The notes: generated from the letters alone by a model not told the origin. A DNA stretch of 54,940 nucleotides from Sideroxyarcus sp. (GCA_030652215.1 JAUSBC010000046.1:1-54940); one strand, 5' to 3'; counted from the stretch's first letter, positions 43,848-53,465 are shown. Program-made: numbers and translations.

Positions 43848-45191
43848 TCAACGACCTCTTCCACCGGAACGGTGTTGCGCGCCGGTCGGCACGGCAGCAC
43901 CGCGACCTGCCCCGCCCGCCGGTTTCGCTCCGCTGCGCGGTGCGCCGCCGGTGCGTGCCTGTCCCCCGCCGGTTCGCGGAGCAGATTGACCGCGTCCTTG
44001 TCCACGACCACCCTGACCGCGATTCTGACCGTTCAAAATCGGCTCGGCCTTGATGCGCGGATCCGGCTCGAAACCGGGCACTTGCACCACGGTGATTTCG
44101 CGCTTGATGAGGCGCTCGATGTCGTGCAGCAGTTTGTGTTCGTCGATGCATACCAGCGAGCTGGCTTCGCCGTTGCTGCCGGCGCGGCCGGTACGGCCGA
44201 TGCGGTGCACGTAGTCTTCCGGCACATTGGGCAGCTCGTAGTTCACCACATGCGGCAGTTCGATGATGTCGATGCCGCGCGCGGCGATGTCGGTGGCCAC
44301 CAGTACTTGCAGCTTGGCGGTCTTGAACTCGGCCAGCGCGCGCGTGCGTGCCGCCTGGCTCTTGTTGCCGTGAATCGCCATCGAGGGGATGCCTTCCTTG
44401 TTCAGGTGATCCGCCAGGTTGTTGGCGCCATGCTTGGTGCGGGTGAACACGAGCACCTGGAACCAGTTGTTGTCCTTGATGAGTTTGGTGAGCAATACGC
44501 GCTTCTTCTCGCGGTCCACCGGATACACGCGCTGCTCGATCAGTTCGGCAGTCGCATTGCGGCGTGCCACTTCGATCAGCACGGGATTGTTGAGCAGGCC
44601 GTCGGCCAGCAGCTTGATCTCGTCGGAGAACGTGGCGGAGAACAGCAGGTTCTGGCGCTGCTTGGGCAGTACCGCGAGCACGCGTTTGATGTCGCGGATG
44701 AAACCCATGTCCAGCATGCGGTCTGCTTCATCCAGCACCAGGATTTCGACGTGGGACAAGTCCACGGTCTTCTGTTGCATGTGATCCAGCAGACGTCCCG
44801 GCGTCGCCACCAGAATATCCACACGACCGTGCAGTTGTTTGATCTGCGGATTGATGTTGACGCCGCCGAACATCATCATGGATTTGAGCGGCAAGTGCTT
44901 GCCGTAGATGCGCACGCTTTCTTCCACCTGCGCAGCAAGTTCGCGCGTGGGAGTGAGCACCAGCGCACGGATGTGGCCTTTGCCGATCACTTGTTTGTCG
45001 GCAAGACGCTGCAACAGTGGCAGCGTGAAGCCGGCGGTCTTGCCGGTGCCGGTCTGGGCGCCGCCCATGAGGTCGCTGCCTTTCAGGATGACGGGAATGG
45101 CCTGTGCCTGAATTGGGGTTGGTTCGGTGTAACCGCGCTCGGTAACGGCGCGGACGAGTTCGGCGGACAAGCCGAGAGATGCAAATGACAT
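43848..45191 (-). CDS. rhlE: DEAD-box RNA helicase RhlE
   Basis: A 447-residue helicase. Motifs in order: Q motif [10 protein letters not shown], Walker [23 protein letters not shown] in [17 protein letters not shown] in LFSATF and [10 protein letters not shown]. The C-terminal 70 residues are Gly, Arg and Gln rich ([10 protein letters not shown]), an RNA-binding tail. Start 45191 (MSFASLGLS) fits the family; an upstream extension would add 33 unrelated residues. A TACAAT -10 element lies about 130 bases upstream. Role: RNA remodelling in ribosome assembly or decay. Confidence 0.95.
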   Translation of the reverse strand: MSFASLGLSAELVRAVTERGYTEPTPIQAQAIPVILKGSDLMGGAQTGTGKTAGFTLPLLQRLADKQVIGKGHIRALVLTPTRELAAQVEESVRIYGKHLPLKSMMMFGGVNINPQIKQLHGRVDILVATPGRLLDHMQQKTVDLSHVEILVLDEADRMLDMGFIRDIKRVLAVLPKQRQNLLFSATFSDEIKLLADGLLNNPVLIEVARRNATAELIEQRVYPVDREKKRVLLTKLIKDNNWFQVLVFTRTKHGANNLADHLNKEGIPSMAIHGNKSQAARTRALAEFKTAKLQVLVATDIAARGIDIIELPHVVNYELPNVPEDYVHRIGRTGRAGSNGEASSLVCIDEHKLLHDIERLIKREITVVQVPGFEPDPRIKAEPILNGQNRGQGGRGQGRGQSAPRTGGGQARTGGAPRSGAKPAGGAGRGAAVPTGAQHRSGGRGR

Positions 45192-45317
45192 ATTTATTAT
45201 CTTTCTTGTTACAAACGGCCTGTCGCCCAGTAGGAGCGCCAGTCTGAGGCTGAATGAGGGAGTGATGCGAACCGGAATCGGTAGCGACAACTAGACTGAA
45301 ACGATATCGCGGCGCGC

Positions 45318-45323
45318 ATTGTA
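45318..45323 (-). promoter_or_regulatory. Candidate -10 box (TACAAT) of rhlE
   Basis: The reverse strand reads GCTACAATGCGCG. It resembles the boxes before the RssA-like and GcvR-like genes. It leaves a 5' leader of about 120 bases, common for cold-regulated helicase genes. Confidence 0.4.
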
Positions 45324-45445
45324 GCACTTATGCTGCGGAATAATTGCGGCAGTTGCCCACCCGCATTATGATGGTGTCGTTGCAGACATCGCATGATCTC
45401 AATTGCGACAATCTCAAATCCGATTTTCCATTCCGGGAGAACCTC

Positions 45446-46018
45446 ATGAAACTATCACTTGCTCTAGCAAAGTTATTGGCCCTTGCACTGTTGACCGGCC
45501 TCATCGCAGCCTGTTCCAGCGGTCCCACAAAAGTCGAAAGCGATCTGGGACTCAAAGGCGCGCCCGACTGGGTCAACGAGGGCACCAGCATCCTGAACAA
45601 CAAGGACGGGCGCCTGTTCCACGGCGTGGGCTCGGCCGCGCCGGTCGGCGACATGTCGCTGCAAAAATCCGTCGCCGACGACCGGGCGCGCGCAGAAGTG
45701 GCGCGCGTGCTGTCGTCTTACATGGACGTGGTGACCAGCGATTACATGGCTGCCGCCAAGTCCGGCGGTGCAGGCGTAACCGACGAATCGGTATCGCGCC
45801 AGATCAAAAACCTGACTAAGGTCAATCTGGCCGGCGCCAGGATCATCGGCTCCTGGCGCGACCCGAAGTCCAACATCATCTATTCCGTCGCGGAACTGGA
45901 CATGAAGCAAGTCAAAGACACCGTGAGCGGCGTGCAGGACATGAACACCGATTTGAAACGCTATATCGAAACCCAGGCGGACAATATTTTTGACCGCGTT
46001 GCCAAGGAGAACAAATAA
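45446..46018 (+). CDS. LPP20-like lipoprotein
   Basis: A 190-residue lipoprotein with a lipobox (LTGLIAACSSG, Cys 24) and an LPP20-type domain: PDWVNEGTSILNNKDGRLFHGVGSA is split by a conserved loop, with QKSVADDRARAEVARVLSSYMD after it. Start has GGGAGAACCTC upstream. It is the first of four adjacent lipoprotein genes. It overlaps the next start by one base (TAATG). Related proteins (FlgP, LPP20) sit at the outer membrane. Confidence 0.85.
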   Translation: MKLSLALAKLLALALLTGLIAACSSGPTKVESDLGLKGAPDWVNEGTSILNNKDGRLFHGVGSAAPVGDMSLQKSVADDRARAEVARVLSSYMDVVTSDYMAAAKSGGAGVTDESVSRQIKNLTKVNLAGARIIGSWRDPKSNIIYSVAELDMKQVKDTVSGVQDMNTDLKRYIETQADNIFDRVAKENK

Positions 46019-46629
46019 TGAGCTGGTCCATCTTTTCAACAAAAACATCTGCCGCGTTGCTGGTTCTCGCGTTGTTCATGGGCGGCTGCGCCACTTCGGT
46101 GGAACGCGTGGATGTGGACAAGACGATTGACTTGAGCGGCGCGTGGAACGACACGGATTCGCAGCTGGTGTCGGCTGAGATGATGCAGGATGTGCTGGCC
46201 CGCGCCTGGCTGGAAGATTTCACCCGTTCCCAGAAACGCCAGCCGGCGGTGATCGTGGGCGAGGTGCGCAACCTGAGCCACGAGCATATCAACGTCAACA
46301 CCTTCGTCAGCGATCTGGAACGCGCGATGATCAATTCCAACCGCGTGCAATTCGTCGCTTCGTCCACCGAGCGCCAGGAAATCCGCGACGAACGCAAAGA
46401 CCAGGACTTGAATGCCGCCGAAGCCACGCGCAAGCCGATGGGCGCGGAGAAAGGTGCCGACTTCATGCTCAAGGGCACCATCAACACCATCATCGACGCT
46501 TCCGGCAAAACCCAATTGCGTTTCTATCAGGTGGACCTGACCCTGATCAGCCTGGCGGACAACCGCAAGGTATGGATTGGCCAGAAGAAGATCAAGAAAC
46601 TGGTGGAGCGCAGCAAGCTGAACTATTAA
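46018..46629 (+). CDS. lpoB-like: LpoB-like penicillin-binding-protein activator
   Basis: A 203-residue lipoprotein: lipobox LFMGGCATS (Cys 24), then an LpoB/CsgG-like domain with RQPAVIVGEVRNLSHEHINVNT near residue 75 and ADFMLKGTINTIIDASG near 150. LpoB of E. coli activates PBP1B from the outer membrane. Here it lies with two LPP20-like genes and a COG3014-like gene, a set known from other proteobacteria. It lacks the long Pro-rich linker of the E. coli protein. A hairpin follows 53 bases after its stop. Confidence 0.85.
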   Translation: MSWSIFSTKTSAALLVLALFMGGCATSVERVDVDKTIDLSGAWNDTDSQLVSAEMMQDVLARAWLEDFTRSQKRQPAVIVGEVRNLSHEHINVNTFVSDLERAMINSNRVQFVASSTERQEIRDERKDQDLNAAEATRKPMGAEKGADFMLKGTINTIIDASGKTQLRFYQVDLTLISLADNRKVWIGQKKIKKLVERSKLNY

Positions 46630-46678
46630 CCCGCAGATGACGCGACTCCCGTTTTCCACCCTGCACTTGTGCGGCAGG

Positions 46679-48106
46679 ATGGAAAGCCTGCCGGTGTGCA
46701 TCGGCAGGCTTTCTGTCCGGCTGGCAGGTTTGGCCTGCGTCCTGGCCCTGAACGGTTGCGCGACCTACAGCAGTTCCTTCGGCATCGTCGAGCAGCAGTT
46801 GGCAGGTCAGCAATACGACGCGGCGTTGAAGACCATAGAAGATCATTCCAAGAACAAGAAAGACCGCGTGCTGTATCTGCTCAACAAAGGCATGGTGCAA
46901 CGCATGAAACGCGATTTCACGGCCTCCAACGAATCGCTGGAAGCCGCCAAGCAGGAAATGGAGCGGCTTTACGCCGCCAGCGTCAGCGAGAATGCGCTTT
47001 CTTTCGTGGTCAACGACGCGACCGTCAGTTACGCCGGGGACGACTACGAGCAGGTGCTGGTGCATCTCTACATGGCGCTCAATTATCTGGAACTGGGCGA
47101 ACGCGACGAGGCCCGGGTCGAAGCACTGCAGGTGGACACCAAGCTGCGCGAAATCGGCGAAGACATCCCGGCCAGCAAATTCACCGAAGATGCGCTGTCG
47201 CGCTACCTCTCCGGCCTGATCTACGAGGAACTGGGCGAATGGAGCGACGCCATGATCTCCTACCGCAAGGCGTATGAGGCCTACAAGAAATACCAGGAGA
47301 ATTTTTCCGTCGACATGCCGGCCATGCTCAAGCAAGACCTGGTGAGACTGGCGCAGCGGCAAGGCCTGACCGAAGAGTTGGCGAAGTACCGCAAGGAATT
47401 CGACATCGCGCCGCCGAAAAAGAACGCCGCGCAGGCGGAGCCGGAAGGCGAACTGGTTTTCATCCTGAACAACGGCCTCGCACCCATCAAGCGCGAACAT
47501 GTCATCGGAACCTGGGCGCCGGGCCCCTCGGTCGTGATCGACAAATCCAAACGCCCCCCGAGAGCATTGCCGCCCAGGCGTGCGGCGCAGGCCGTGTCCG
47601 AGTCGACCGCGCCGCCGGTGCTGGTCAATATCGCCCTGCCCTATTACGAATCGCGCCCCAACCGCATAGCAGGCGCACGCATCAGCGTCTCCGGCAAGCA
47701 AGCCGACACCCAGTTGATGGAAGACATCGACGCCATTGCCCGCGCCAGCCTCAGCGCGCGCATGCCCGCCATCACCGCCCGCGCCGTGGCCCGTGCGATA
47801 TCCAAGGGCGTGATGCAGGAGTCCGTGGATAAATCTGGCCAACGGGGGGATGATGGGGGCGCAAAGTTGCTCGGTTCACTGCTCGTGCGGGTTGCCGCCA
47901 TCGCCACGGAACGCGCCGACACGCGCAGCTGGCTGACGCTGCCCGCCAACGTGCAACTGGCCCGGCTCCCGTTGCCGCCGGGCAACTATGATGTAACCGT
48001 GGAGTTGCTGGGAAAAGACGGACAGGCGATCTCAACCGAAGTGCTTCCGCAAGTCGTCATCCGCAAGGAACGCAAGACCTACCTGACCCGGCATACGATG
48101 CCTTAA
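46679..48106 (+). CDS. COG3014-like lipoprotein
   Basis: A lipoprotein of 475 residues from ATG 46679; an ATG at 46637 would add 14 residues. The lipobox is LALNGCATYS. The first half has helical repeats of TPR character (YLLNKGMVQRMKRDF, ALSRYLSGLIYEELGEWSDAM). The second half is a mainly beta domain ending ISTEVLPQVVIRKERKTYLT. COG3014 proteins accompany LpoB- and LPP20-like genes in many genomes. The start region overlaps a strong hairpin (46682-46713), so a start downstream (GTG 46694) is also possible. Function unknown, envelope-associated. Confidence 0.82.
   Translation: MESLPVCIGRLSVRLAGLACVLALNGCATYSSSFGIVEQQLAGQQYDAALKTIEDHSKNKKDRVLYLLNKGMVQRMKRDFTASNESLEAAKQEMERLYAASVSENALSFVVNDATVSYAGDDYEQVLVHLYMALNYLELGERDEARVEALQVDTKLREIGEDIPASKFTEDALSRYLSGLIYEELGEWSDAMISYRKAYEAYKKYQENFSVDMPAMLKQDLVRLAQRQGLTEELAKYRKEFDIAPPKKNAAQAEPEGELVFILNNGLAPIKREHVIGTWAPGPSVVIDKSKRPPRALPPRRAAQAVSESTAPPVLVNIALPYYESRPNRIAGARISVSGKQADTQLMEDIDAIARASLSARMPAITARAVARAISKGVMQESVDKSGQRGDDGGAKLLGSLLVRVAAIATERADTRSWLTLPANVQLARLPLPPGNYDVTVELLGKDGQAISTEVLPQVVIRKERKTYLTRHTMP
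46682..46713 (+). terminator. Strong hairpin at the start of the COG3014-like gene
   Basis: GAAAGCCTGCCG and CGGCAGGCTTTC form a perfect 12-bp stem with an 8-base loop. It looks like an intrinsic terminator of the LpoB-like gene with a weak U-tract (TTTCTG), yet lies within the N-terminal codons of the next gene. Confidence 0.6.
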
Positions 48107-48131
48107 CGATCACGTCACCAGGAGATGAAAA

Positions 48132-49136
48132 ATGAAATTCTCTGCCTTTTCCGGAATTGCCCTGATGCTTTCCCTGCTCGCCGGCTGTGCCAGCCAGCCG
48201 ACCGTACCCGACTGGGTCGCCGGCAACAGCGCTAAATATAAAAGCGAGCAATACCTGACCGGTCGCGGTCAAGCTGGCACGCAGGAAGAAGCGAAAGATC
48301 GCGCGCGCGCCGATGTGGCCAAAGTGTTCCAGGTGGCGGTGGTCGTGAGCAGCGATGACATTCAGCACTCCAAATCCGATTCTTCCGGTGCGCTGCAATA
48401 TGAACAACAGGCATCGCGCCAGATCAGCACGCGCACCGACAAGATCATCAGCGGCATCCAGATCGCGGAACTGTGGCAAGACCCGGCCAACGGCAACCAC
48501 CACGTGCTGGCCGTCCTGCCCCGCCAACAAGCCGCCGCCAGCCTGCGCCAGCAGATCGGCGAACTCGACGCCGTCACGCGCATCCACATCGAACAATCGC
48601 GCAAAGCCGACGACCTGTTCATGAAAATCGCCGCCGCCAGCCGCGCGTTCGAAGTACAACAGGAACGCGAAGCGCTGCAAATGAACCTGCAAGTCGTGGA
48701 CATCACCGGTCGCGGAATGGAAGCGCAATGGAGCAGCGCCAAACTCAAATCGGATATGGGTGAACTGCTGAAACGGGTAAGCATCGCGCCGCGCGTATCG
48801 ACCGATTCTCCCGCCGGACTAAAGGAAATGGTGGCCGGTGCATTGGCCAAAAGCGGATTCGTGCTGGATACCGGCGATCAGCCGCAATTCGTCGTGCAGG
48901 CAAACATGAATCTGGTCGATCTGGGATTAAAGGACGGCTGGTACTGGCAACGCGGCAATCTGGAAGTCACCCTGATCGAAACCGCCGGCAACCGCGTTCG
49001 CGGTACCAAACACTGGATCGTCAAGGGTAACGCCCAGAACAAGGAAGGCTCCACCCGCCGCGCCATGGATCAGGCCGATGCAATTCTCAAGCAGGAATTG
49101 GGTGTCGCAATCATCGGCATGGCGATTGCGCGCTAA
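48132..49136 (+). CDS. LPP20-like lipoprotein (second copy in the operon)
   Basis: A 334-residue lipoprotein: lipobox LSLLAGCASQ (Cys 19), then PDWVAGNSAKYKSEQYLTGRG and the AKDRARADVAKVFQV element, the same domain start as the 190-residue protein three genes earlier. The C-terminal 150 residues form an additional domain (VLDTGDQPQFVVQANMNLV) resembling an LptE/LpoB-like beta fold by eye only. AGGAG lies upstream. It closes the lipoprotein operon. Confidence 0.85.
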   Translation: MKFSAFSGIALMLSLLAGCASQPTVPDWVAGNSAKYKSEQYLTGRGQAGTQEEAKDRARADVAKVFQVAVVVSSDDIQHSKSDSSGALQYEQQASRQISTRTDKIISGIQIAELWQDPANGNHHVLAVLPRQQAAASLRQQIGELDAVTRIHIEQSRKADDLFMKIAAASRAFEVQQEREALQMNLQVVDITGRGMEAQWSSAKLKSDMGELLKRVSIAPRVSTDSPAGLKEMVAGALAKSGFVLDTGDQPQFVVQANMNLVDLGLKDGWYWQRGNLEVTLIETAGNRVRGTKHWIVKGNAQNKEGSTRRAMDQADAILKQELGVAIIGMAIAR

Positions 49137-49194
49137 AGGGTGCGCACGTTTTTGTCCCCGCAAGGGAGAGGCCGACATCTCGCCGGCATGCAGA

Positions 49195-49228
49195 CGTTGT
49201 AGGAGCCAGCTTGCTGGCTCCTACAACG
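49195..49228. repeat. Perfect REP-like hairpin after the lipoprotein operon
   Basis: Arms CGTTGTAGGAGCCAGC and its complement at 49213-49228 are perfect 16-mers with a 2-base loop. GTAGGAGCCAGCTTGCTGGC units are widespread REP-type palindromes. It may define the 3' end of the lipoprotein transcript; no T-run follows. Confidence 0.8.
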
Positions 49229-49246
49229 AACTCCCCGCAGAAGGTA

Positions 49247-49294
49247 GCTAGACGTTGAACGGAAAATTAATCCCGTCATCATCCTGCACGACGT
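49247..49294 (-). pseudogene. Diverged in-frame copy of the last codons of ychF
   Basis: Aligned without gaps to the ychF 3' end (51636 on), about 40 of 48 bases agree. Read on the reverse strand it gives YVVQDDDGINFPFNV and a stop, against [15 protein letters not shown] and a stop in ychF. The likeness ends upstream of this stretch. It is in the same orientation as ychF and so forms a direct repeat about 2.4 kb away, on the far side of the S9 peptidase gene. Confidence 0.8.
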
Positions 49295-49441
49295 ATGGTG
49301 GAAAACCAGGGACAGTCTGAACCCTAATGTTTTCCTTTGTGTTTTCGCGGTCCATAATCGCTGTGTTAAGTCGGCGCAGATCGAGTTCTTACCATCGACT
49401 CCAAAATAGAGCATTTAGTAAATTCGAAATGAAGCCCTCTC

Positions 49442-51418
49442 TTATTTAACAGGAACATGAGTTGCGAGAAACTTCTCCAATGCCTTTAGAGTTGCAAGTC
49501 TGTCATCGCCGTGACTCAGATAATGGTCAGCCTCATCCAAATACAATACTTCGGCCGATTTGCCAGATTTTTGCATTGCCTCTACCATCCTTTCCGTATG
49601 CTCAGATGGAACGGTGAAATCTTTGCGGCCATGCACAAACAGTACTGGGACACCGATGTGATCGGCATTTTGCACGGGAGAGATTTCCCGCATCAATTCT
49701 CTCTGCATATCATGTTTTGGCATATTTGCATCTGAGTAAAGATAGTTCTGACTTTTTTTCAGAAGCAATTCAATGTCCGTGATGGGCGAAATAGCGACCA
49801 GACCACAGTACAACTCCTTTTCCCTGATCGCCCCCATCAGAGCAGCATACCCTCCATACCCTGACTTACCGACTATCGCAATACGAGAGGGATCCGCGAT
49901 GTGTTGTTGCACTAACCAATGCGTCCCGTCTGTTACGTCATTTTGCATGGCAAGCCCCCACTGCTGCTGGCCAGCTTTTTCGAAATCCATTCCATACCCG
50001 CACGAGCCGCGGAACTGGGGTTGAAACACGCCGTATCCCCGACTCGCCAGAAATTGAACCAGATAATCGAAACCAGGTTTATTGCAACTGGTTGGCCCAC
50101 CATGCGGCAGAATCACAAAGGGCATTGGGGCATTGCCTGAGCTTGGCTTTTCATCAAGAGGCAGTGTCAGTAAGGCCTCAATTTCCAAACCGTCGCGCGC
50201 TTTGTAATTCACCATCCGGGTTGGTGCTATCTGCGAGGGCGCCAGGTCGGGATACGTAGCTACAAATGGGCTGATCTCGCCTTTTTCACCTCGCCAGTCA
50301 AGCAACCAATATGTCATTGGCTCGTTGCCTTTAACAATCTTGACCAATACCAGTTTGCCGTCCACACGAATATCTGCAATTTCATTTTCGGAATCAGGCA
50401 GTGCCTTGTTGACCGCATTTATTTGCTGGGCAAAGTCATCCGCCAGATACACGAGCGATCCATTTGGAGACTTATATCCAACCATGCGCTCTTGATAAAT
50501 CAAAGAATGGGCATATTGCTTCCCTGAAGCCACGGTACGAACAAAGAGATTGCTGTTCAAATCGTATTCATATAACCCGCGCTCCCCTCCCTCGTGATTA
50601 GATACGACGTATATCCTGTCTGCATATCCGTCAACAAACACCAAAGGCGAAAAAATCTTGCCACTATTTATTTCATAAGAAAAAAATGTTCGCCAATCGC
50701 CGTCGGCACTGCTTCGCATTTGAATATTACGGGTTTTATCGTCAACATAAATCCTTAAACGAACGCTGCCTTCCTTATCCGCAATCCATGCCAACACTCG
50801 CTCATCATGCGGATCAAGACGCTCCTGCACCCCGGTATTTATGTTTACGCGGATCAATTCAAGTTTTGCCTTTTGCCTCCCCATGCGCGAGTTGTACGCA
50901 TATGCGGCAATTAACACATGATCTTTGTCTTGCGGAAGCAGGTTGGCTAAAGAACATTTAGCGGCAATATAGTTTTTGAACAAATGATTACGTATCAAAT
51001 TTTCAACCTTGCCGCCATCAGCGTCCAAAGCAATCAATTTTGTATTAACGATTCTGGGCTTGGTGATCAACTCCGGCGGGTTAAATCTCACTTCAGCTAT
51101 TAGTCGATTATTTGTTTTCCATTCGATCCAAGCGGGCTCGTATTCATCGGTCTGTACTACGACGGATTTACCCCTCGCATCAAGATCCCAGATAACAAAT
51201 GCGTTGCGCCCATTCCGGGGCATAATCATTGCGAGATGTCTTCCATCAGGAGACAGGCTTGCCGCACTTGCATAAGGTAGTGCGCCATATACTTCAACTG
51301 GTACCATTTTCTTTAACTTGGTATCAGTTGAAATGAATTCAGACTGCGCAAATACATTGAAACTTGCCAGCCACACCCAGAAGGACAACAACAAAACAGA
51401 AGGAAAATTCAAGGACAT
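49442..51418 (-). CDS. Secreted S9 (prolyl oligopeptidase family) peptidase
   Basis: A 658-residue serine peptidase. A signal peptide of about 25 residues (LLLSFWVWLASFNVFAQ) is followed by a seven-bladed propeller-like region (about 40-400) and an alpha/beta hydrolase domain. Catalytic motifs: nucleophile GKSGYGG, aspartate in VLFVHGRKDFTVP and histidine in DEADHYLS. The family cleaves peptides or acylaminoacyl peptides. Base composition is clearly lower in GC (about 45% by eye) than neighbours, and the gene is flanked by direct copies of the ychF 3' end, so recent acquisition is likely. Confidence 0.92.
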   Translation of the reverse strand: MSLNFPSVLLLSFWVWLASFNVFAQSEFISTDTKLKKMVPVEVYGALPYASAASLSPDGRHLAMIMPRNGRNAFVIWDLDARGKSVVVQTDEYEPAWIEWKTNNRLIAEVRFNPPELITKPRIVNTKLIALDADGGKVENLIRNHLFKNYIAAKCSLANLLPQDKDHVLIAAYAYNSRMGRQKAKLELIRVNINTGVQERLDPHDERVLAWIADKEGSVRLRIYVDDKTRNIQMRSSADGDWRTFFSYEINSGKIFSPLVFVDGYADRIYVVSNHEGGERGLYEYDLNSNLFVRTVASGKQYAHSLIYQERMVGYKSPNGSLVYLADDFAQQINAVNKALPDSENEIADIRVDGKLVLVKIVKGNEPMTYWLLDWRGEKGEISPFVATYPDLAPSQIAPTRMVNYKARDGLEIEALLTLPLDEKPSSGNAPMPFVILPHGGPTSCNKPGFDYLVQFLASRGYGVFQPQFRGSCGYGMDFEKAGQQQWGLAMQNDVTDGTHWLVQQHIADPSRIAIVGKSGYGGYAALMGAIREKELYCGLVAISPITDIELLLKKSQNYLYSDANMPKHDMQRELMREISPVQNADHIGVPVLFVHGRKDFTVPSEHTERMVEAMQKSGKSAEVLYLDEADHYLSHGDDRLATLKALEKFLATHVPVK

Positions 51419-51586
51419 CGTTACAAACCTCTAAGCACGAGCAAAATTTCTCGCCAGCGATTGTAGATTCATTTCGATATTTGGGGGTGCGGCAATATGC
51501 CGCAACCCAAGCCGGGCAAACTCTACTCACTCAAGGTCTGAACCTTCACATCGAACAGCCTTTTTTTCAAGCAGAGGATTTTTTAT

Positions 51587-51617
51587 GACTGGATACCGGC
51601 TTACGCCGGTATGACGA
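51587..51617. repeat. Dispersed palindromic repeat downstream of ychF
   Basis: ATACCGGC-TTAC-GCCGGTAT forms an 8-bp-arm hairpin followed by GACG. TGGATTCCGGCTTGCGCCGGAATGACG-like units are common in proteobacterial genomes. It sits between the S9 peptidase start and the ychF stop. Confidence 0.65.
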
Positions 51618-51635
51618 TCTAATGGACAATCTGGG

Positions 51636-52727
51636 TTAGACGTTGAACAGGAAGTTCATCACGTCTCCATCCTGCACGACGTATTCCTTGCCTTCCACGC
51701 GCATCTTTCCCGCTTCCTTCGCCCCATGCTCGCCCTTGCAGGCGATGAAGTCGGCGAAGGCAATCGTCTGCGCGCGGATGAAGCCTTTTTCGAAGTCGGT
51801 ATGGATCACGCCCGCGGCTTGCGGTGCGGTGTCGCCTTTGTGGATGGTCCAGGCGCGCACTTCCTTTACACCTGCGGTGAAGTAGGTTTGCAGACCGAGC
51901 AGGTCGTAGCCGGTGCGGATCAGTTTGTTCAGGCCAGGTTCGTCCAGGCCGAGGTCGGCGAGAAATTCTTTCTTGTCGGCATCTTCCAGATCGGCCAGTT
52001 CGGCTTCGATCTTGGCGCACAACGCGACGACCGGTGCGCCCTCTTTCGCGGCGTGCTCGCGCAGCTTGTCCAGATGCGGGTTGTTCTCGAAACCGTCTTC
52101 CAGCACGTTGCCCACATACATCGCGGGCTTGATGGTGAGCAGGCACAGCGGCTTGATGATGATCTTGTCGTCATCGCTCAGGTTGAAGGTGCGCGCAGGT
52201 TTGCCTTCATTCAGGTGCGGCAACAGCTTTTCCAGCACTCCAACCAGTTTCTGCGCGTCCTTGTCGCCGGACTTGGCTTTCTTGCCGTCGCGCTGGATGG
52301 TGCGTTCCACCACGGCGAGGTCGGCCAGCGCCAGTTCGGTGAGGATGACTTCGATGTCGGAGATGGGATCGACCTTGCCCGCCACGTGCACCACGTTGGC
52401 ATCGTCGAAGCAGCGCACGACATTCACAATCGCGTCGGTCTCGCGGATGTTGGCGAGGAACTGGTTGCCCAGGCCTTCACCCTTGGATGCGCCCGCCACC
52501 AAACCGGCGATGTCGACGAACTCGACGATGGCCGGTTGCATGCGTTGCGGTTTGACGATCTTGGCCAGTTCGTCCATGCGCGGATCGGGCACTTCGACGA
52601 TGCCGACGTTGGGCTCGATGGTGCAGAAAGGATAATTTTCTGCCGCGATGCCCGCCTTGGTGAGCGCGTTGAACAAAGTGGATTTGCCCACGTTGGGGAG
52701 ACCGACGATACCGCATTTGAGACTCAT
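51636..52727 (-). CDS. ychF: Ribosome-binding ATPase YchF
   Basis: A 363-residue Obg-family ATPase. P-loop [14 protein letters not shown] near residue 8, switch [17 protein letters not shown], a helical hairpin near 130-200 and a C-terminal TGS domain ending [14 protein letters not shown]. YchF binds ribosomes and prefers ATP. It is part of the widespread prs-rplY-pth-ychF gene order. A diverged copy of its last 48 bases lies at 49247-49294. Confidence 0.97.
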   Translation of the reverse strand: MSLKCGIVGLPNVGKSTLFNALTKAGIAAENYPFCTIEPNVGIVEVPDPRMDELAKIVKPQRMQPAIVEFVDIAGLVAGASKGEGLGNQFLANIRETDAIVNVVRCFDDANVVHVAGKVDPISDIEVILTELALADLAVVERTIQRDGKKAKSGDKDAQKLVGVLEKLLPHLNEGKPARTFNLSDDDKIIIKPLCLLTIKPAMYVGNVLEDGFENNPHLDKLREHAAKEGAPVVALCAKIEAELADLEDADKKEFLADLGLDEPGLNKLIRTGYDLLGLQTYFTAGVKEVRAWTIHKGDTAPQAAGVIHTDFEKGFIRAQTIAFADFIACKGEHGAKEAGKMRVEGKEYVVQDGDVMNFLFNV

Positions 52728-52750
52728 GGTTGTTTCCTCTGTTAACTTCT

Positions 52751-52826
52751 TAACCCCTCCCGACCTCCCCTTATCAAGGGAGGAGTATCGGTTCTCCCCC
52801 TGACAAGGGGGAGTTAGAGGGGGTTG
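52751..52826. repeat. Imperfect nested inverted repeat between pth and ychF
   Basis: AACCCCTCC at the left and GGGGGTT at the right enclose two hairpins, CCTCCCCTT/AAGGGAGG and CTCCCCC/GGGGGAG (52794-52813). This CCCTCCC/GGGAGG-type unit is a common small dispersed repeat. It occupies most of the 102-base gap. Confidence 0.7.
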
Positions 52827-52829
52827 GTT

Positions 52830-53408
52830 TTATGCACTATGCAATTTAAGCATCGCTGCTTCCAGTTTGCCTTCAATGATGAGCGGCGCAACGTCCTGCG
52901 CATGCTGCATCGCGTCTTCGATCAAACCCTGCTCTTCCTTGCGCGGCGCGTTCAGCACGTAATTGACAACCTGGTCGCGCTCGCCGGGATGGCCGATACC
53001 GAGGCGCAAGCGCCAGAAATCTTTCGTCCCCAGATGCGCGATGATGTCCTTCAGGCCGTTGTGGCCGCCGTGACCGCCGCCCAGCTTGAGTTTGGCGCTG
53101 CCCGGCGGCAAGTCCAATTCGTCATGCACCACCAGTATTTGCGCCGGGGTGATCTTGTAGAACTGCGCCACTGCACCGACCGCCCGACCACTCACGTTCA
53201 TGAAGGTCTGCGGCTTGAGCAGGTGCACCTCTTGCCCGTGCAGATTGGCCTTGGCGATCAGCCCGTGGAACTTGCTGTCGGCCTTGAAGTTGACATTATG
53301 CTGACGCGCCAACTCGTCCACCCACCAGAACCCGGCGTTGTGGCGCGTGGCCTCGTATTCACGACCGGGATTGCCCAGTCCGACGATCAGTTTGATTGCT
53401 TCGCTCAT
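52830..53408 (-). CDS. pth: Peptidyl-tRNA hydrolase
   Basis: A 192-residue enzyme that frees tRNA from stalled peptidyl-t[24 protein letters not shown] carries the catalytic His and the Asn, [10 protein letters not shown] follows, and HDELDLPPG and [13 protein letters not shown] complete the site. The start at 53408 (MSEAIK) is preferred to one six codons upstream that falls in the terminator stem of rplY. Confidence 0.96.
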   Translation of the reverse strand: MSEAIKLIVGLGNPGREYEATRHNAGFWWVDELARQHNVNFKADSKFHGLIAKANLHGQEVHLLKPQTFMNVSGRAVGAVAQFYKITPAQILVVHDELDLPPGSAKLKLGGGHGGHNGLKDIIAHLGTKDFWRLRLGIGHPGERDQVVNYVLNAPRKEEQGLIEDAMQHAQDVAPLIIEGKLEAAMLKLHSA

Positions 53409-53411
53409 AAT

Positions 53412-53449
53412 GAAAAATCCCGCCATGCACCGTGAGATGTCATGGCGGG
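53412..53449 (-). terminator. Intrinsic terminator of rplY
   Basis: On the reverse strand CCCGCCATG and CATGGCGGG form a 9-bp stem with a 13-base loop, followed by ATTTTTC. It lies 16 bases after the rplY stop and immediately before pth. Confidence 0.8.
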
Positions 53450-53465
53450 TTGTTCCGGATGCAGA

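Larger units (their letters stand above)
49137..49441. other. Gap with a palindrome and a ychF 3'-end copy
   Basis: A 305-base region between convergent genes. It holds a REP-like hairpin (49195-49228) and a diverged copy of the ychF 3' end (49247-49294), both listed. The rest, from about 49300, is AT-richer, like the S9 peptidase gene that follows. A GCGCACGTTTTTGTCCCC piece near 49141 resembles part of the repeat arms at 43764. Confidence 0.7.

Noticed and set aside
52751..52826. CRISPR-like repeats
   Set aside because: The two units are inverted and not direct, and there are no spacers of constant length; it is a small palindromic dispersed repeat.
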